In this document: one piece after another, positions 62,086-64,000 of the stretch
Layout of the letters: each line of letters opens with the position of its first letter
How positions within the stretch are numbered: position 1 is the stretch's first letter
Source: Megachile rotundata
Lineage: Eukaryota; Arthropoda; Insecta; Hymenoptera; Megachilidae
NCBI RefSeq assembly: GCF_050947335.1
Contig: NC_134997.1
Coordinates: 2,542,001-2,606,000 of the forward strand
DNA length: 64,000 nucleotides
Direction: 5' to 3'
Notes under the pieces: model-generated
Told to the model about the DNA's origin: nothing
Seen by the model: only the letters and a program-made list of their open reading frames with translations
Databases searched by the model: none
Position numbers and translations under genes: made by a program

Positions 62086-62766
62086 CACTACCGCCCATAA
62101 GTATCCGGACATAAGCGAAATATGCATTCGCGTTGCATGAAAGTTATTCAAGTATCTGCAACAGTAACTAAAATCGAATTTTTTTCTGCGAAGGTCAGAA
62201 TATTGGAACGTTTTTCAATTGATAATTCTCGTTTGGAACTAATATCTCGATGGAAAAGAAGCTACAGACGAACTAAACCGAAACTGGCGAGTGCGTAGCG
62301 TTACCTCCATTCTTATCTCCATTGAGGGAACCTAAACATCTACCAACAATTTACAAACACTTGAAACATATCGAAAAACCCTCTGAATACGTTCTGTACT
62401 ATAGAAATGAAACACAGTAGAAATTTTTTTTTTTTATTATTATTTACATTACATTTGCAACTGGTTCTAGTGAGCCAACCAGCAAATTTGATAATTAGTA
62501 TACAGTAGAAATTAAAATTTTTGTTGGAATCGAAAGCGTTTCATTAGATTCACAAATTTGGACTTTGTACTTCTTGACATGAATTTTACTTTCACACTTT
62601 CATTGTATAATTTGTACTTAAAAATTAATTCTATTTCGTTATGACACCTCAAAAAAGATAATAATAATTATTACAAATGATACGATAACCCTAAATACCT
62701 TTCGTACAAAGTTCAACTATGTTTTATGTACGAAACCAAATGTCCGGATACTTATGGACGATAGTG
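62086..62766. mobile_element. Tc1-like non-autonomous element
   Basis: 681 bp with terminal repeats CACTACCGCCCATAAGTATC / complement of CACTATCGTCCATAAGTATC and TA on both sides (62084-62085 and 62767-62768). The interior is AT-rich without transposase. A nested T-rich stretch at 62428-62440 may be another small retroposed piece. Confidence 0.75.
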
Positions 62767-64000
62767 TACATCACCTCACTTCCATAACGTCTCTCCCACC
62801 ATTCCTTCAGCTGTGGCAGAAGAGCCCCAACAAATGGCTTATTGGTGTAACTGCTTAACTCAGTACGCCACTGACGTACTGCCAGCTGCCGGACCTGACG
62901 CTCTTTCGCGTGGACCATCTCCGGCCCCAGCGGGACACCGTCGAGTCGCTGGAGGGCATGCAATCGAACGGGATCAGGCCCGTCAGTGCCATCGCCGCCC
63001 AGTAGGAAGTGGTGTGACACCCTCTAATAACCCTGATGACCAACCGTCGTTGGAGCCGGTGCACCAGTTGTACATTGCACCGGCTGGCCATCAGCACCGT
63101 ACAACACCATTGACCGCACCACCCCCACAGAGTGGCAGTGAACCCTCTCTTAGGGTCGATTGGGCAGGAGACGGCCCAGCGCGACCTCAGCTCGCTCAAC
63201 TCGGGGAACCAAACAGTCGAAATGTTCTCAATGCGTCAGCGGCTGTCGAGGTCGAGTCCCAAATACCTCAAACTGGACCTAATCTCGATCCAGGTATCAT
63301 TTACCCGTATCCACGAGAGGGGGCGGACCCTTTGACCGAGGCTTGTTGTGGAAACACATAGCCTCGGTCTTTTTTTGGGTCGATCTTCAACCCCAACTCG
63401 TGGATTCTCGCAACGACGGCGGCCACTGCTACCTCCGCCAGACGGATGGGCCCCTCCAATATCTCCCCGACGGCAAGTATAAATGTGTCATCCGTAAGCA
63501 GATGACATAAGTGCCGTCGGGAAGAGGGACCCACAGGACATGGTCGTACCCCAGGTTCCATAAGTCCGGTCTCAAAGCGGAATCCTGGGGCACGCCGCGT
63601 CTCACCTCCCTCCGGATGTAACGATTCCGGCCCGTGTACTCTATGTATCTGTCCTGCAGATAGGACCCGCCTGGAAATAGGGAGGCACCCCATCATATAT
63701 AAGCGCCTCCCTAATGGCGGTCCAGGGCAGAGTGATGAATGCGTTGGTGATATCTAAGGAGACACCGGCGCACACCCTACTCCGGGACACAGCTGCCTCC
63801 CCGAGGAACTTAACACGCATAATCGCGTTGATTGTCGATCGCCTCTCGCGGAAGCCGAAGTGGCTGTTCGCCAGATCGGGCCCCACCGAGGACAGGTGCC
63901 TGTGGAGGCGGGGAGCTATCACCCTCTTCAAAAGCTTCTCTGACTCTTCCAGAAGGCAAATGGGCCGGTACGTAGAGGAAGTGTCCGCGGAACTGCTATC

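Larger units (their letters stand above)
61175..64000 (-). mobile_element. Second R1-like LINE, 3' part, continuing beyond the window
   Basis: Minus-strand ORF2 remnants run from the window end to about 61336, interrupted by 61788-62085 and 62086-62766. Similarity in domain order to the LINE at 33158-41981 is clear, but the sequence is a different family. The 3' end is not marked by a T run; the solo LTR abuts it. Confidence 0.75.
61336..64000 (-). pseudogene. R1-like ORF2 fragment: RT and C-terminal finger
   Basis: From the window end: RT block SHFGFRERRSTINAIMRV and AGVSLDITNAFITLPW (motif A) at 63931-63641. Motif C is at about 63500, reading LLTDDTFILAVG, so the Tyr/Phe-Ala before the Asp pair has become Leu-Thr. 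Thumb and connection blocks are at 63199-62770 (LVIRVIRGCHTTSYWAAMAL, LLPQLKEWWERRYG). After the insertions: ITYRMAQAFTGHGCFGEYL and the finger CHQCVEELDTSQHTLKVC at 61790-61650, then a Pro/Arg-rich tail to 61336. At least three frame changes occur. The 5' part, including endonuclease, lies outside the window. Confidence 0.78.

Overview
The window looks like transposon-rich heterochromatin of an insect, most plausibly a hymenopteran such as an ant. That reading rests on insect-type Copia, CsRn1-like Gypsy, R1-like and I-like retroelements, AT-rich flanks, mariner-type inverted-repeat elements and the lack of any prokaryotic gene organisation. I found no convincing host gene. Nearly all coding potential belongs to mobile elements, many inserted into one another, and the nesting can be rebuilt from target-site duplications (TSDs).

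Layout. 1-4770: AT-rich DNA with one small MITE (750-1095). 4772 to about 19672: an old minus-strand LINE with endonuclease, RT and RNase H, split by a decayed plus-strand Copia element (8524-18309, TSD CAATG). The Copia is itself interrupted by two giant palindromes (9172-11119 and 14287-17576). 19673-21290: a 1.6-kb solo LTR (TSD CAAT). About 21367-42149: an element with roughly 200-bp inverted arms has been pried open by (a) a non-coding R1-like retroposon (21701-32392, 16-bp TSD) that hosts a young CsRn1-like Gypsy element (23321-29398) and a second copy of the 1948-bp palindrome (30379-32326), (b) a piggyBac-like MITE (32411-32789), and (c) a 6.6-kb R1-like LINE (33158-41981, 11-bp TSD) hosting a second solo LTR (33332-35500). 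The Gypsy element also carries a 907-bp hairpin element inside its pol gene. 42150-43164: duplicated satellite-like DNA. 43165-55655: a large, nearly intact minus-strand Gypsy element with 1.44-kb LTRs and unusual gag, pol and third ORFs. 55794-60010: TTAA- and TA-flanked DNA transposon remnants. 60011 to about 61170: a solo LTR related to the large Gypsy element. About 61175-64000: another R1-like LINE running off the window, with two insertions.

The most notable signals are: a third ORF in the large Gypsy element carrying a second nucleocapsid-like zinc-finger module; a seven-fold 43-residue repeat before its protease; three hairpins with a fixed core and differing paired stems in the two solo LTRs; and three separate DNA-transposon families that exist here as fold-back palindromes, two of them carrying opposite ends of transposase genes. 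Most element genes are broken by stops or frameshifts, several at long G/C homopolymers, so assembly error is a real alternative in those places.
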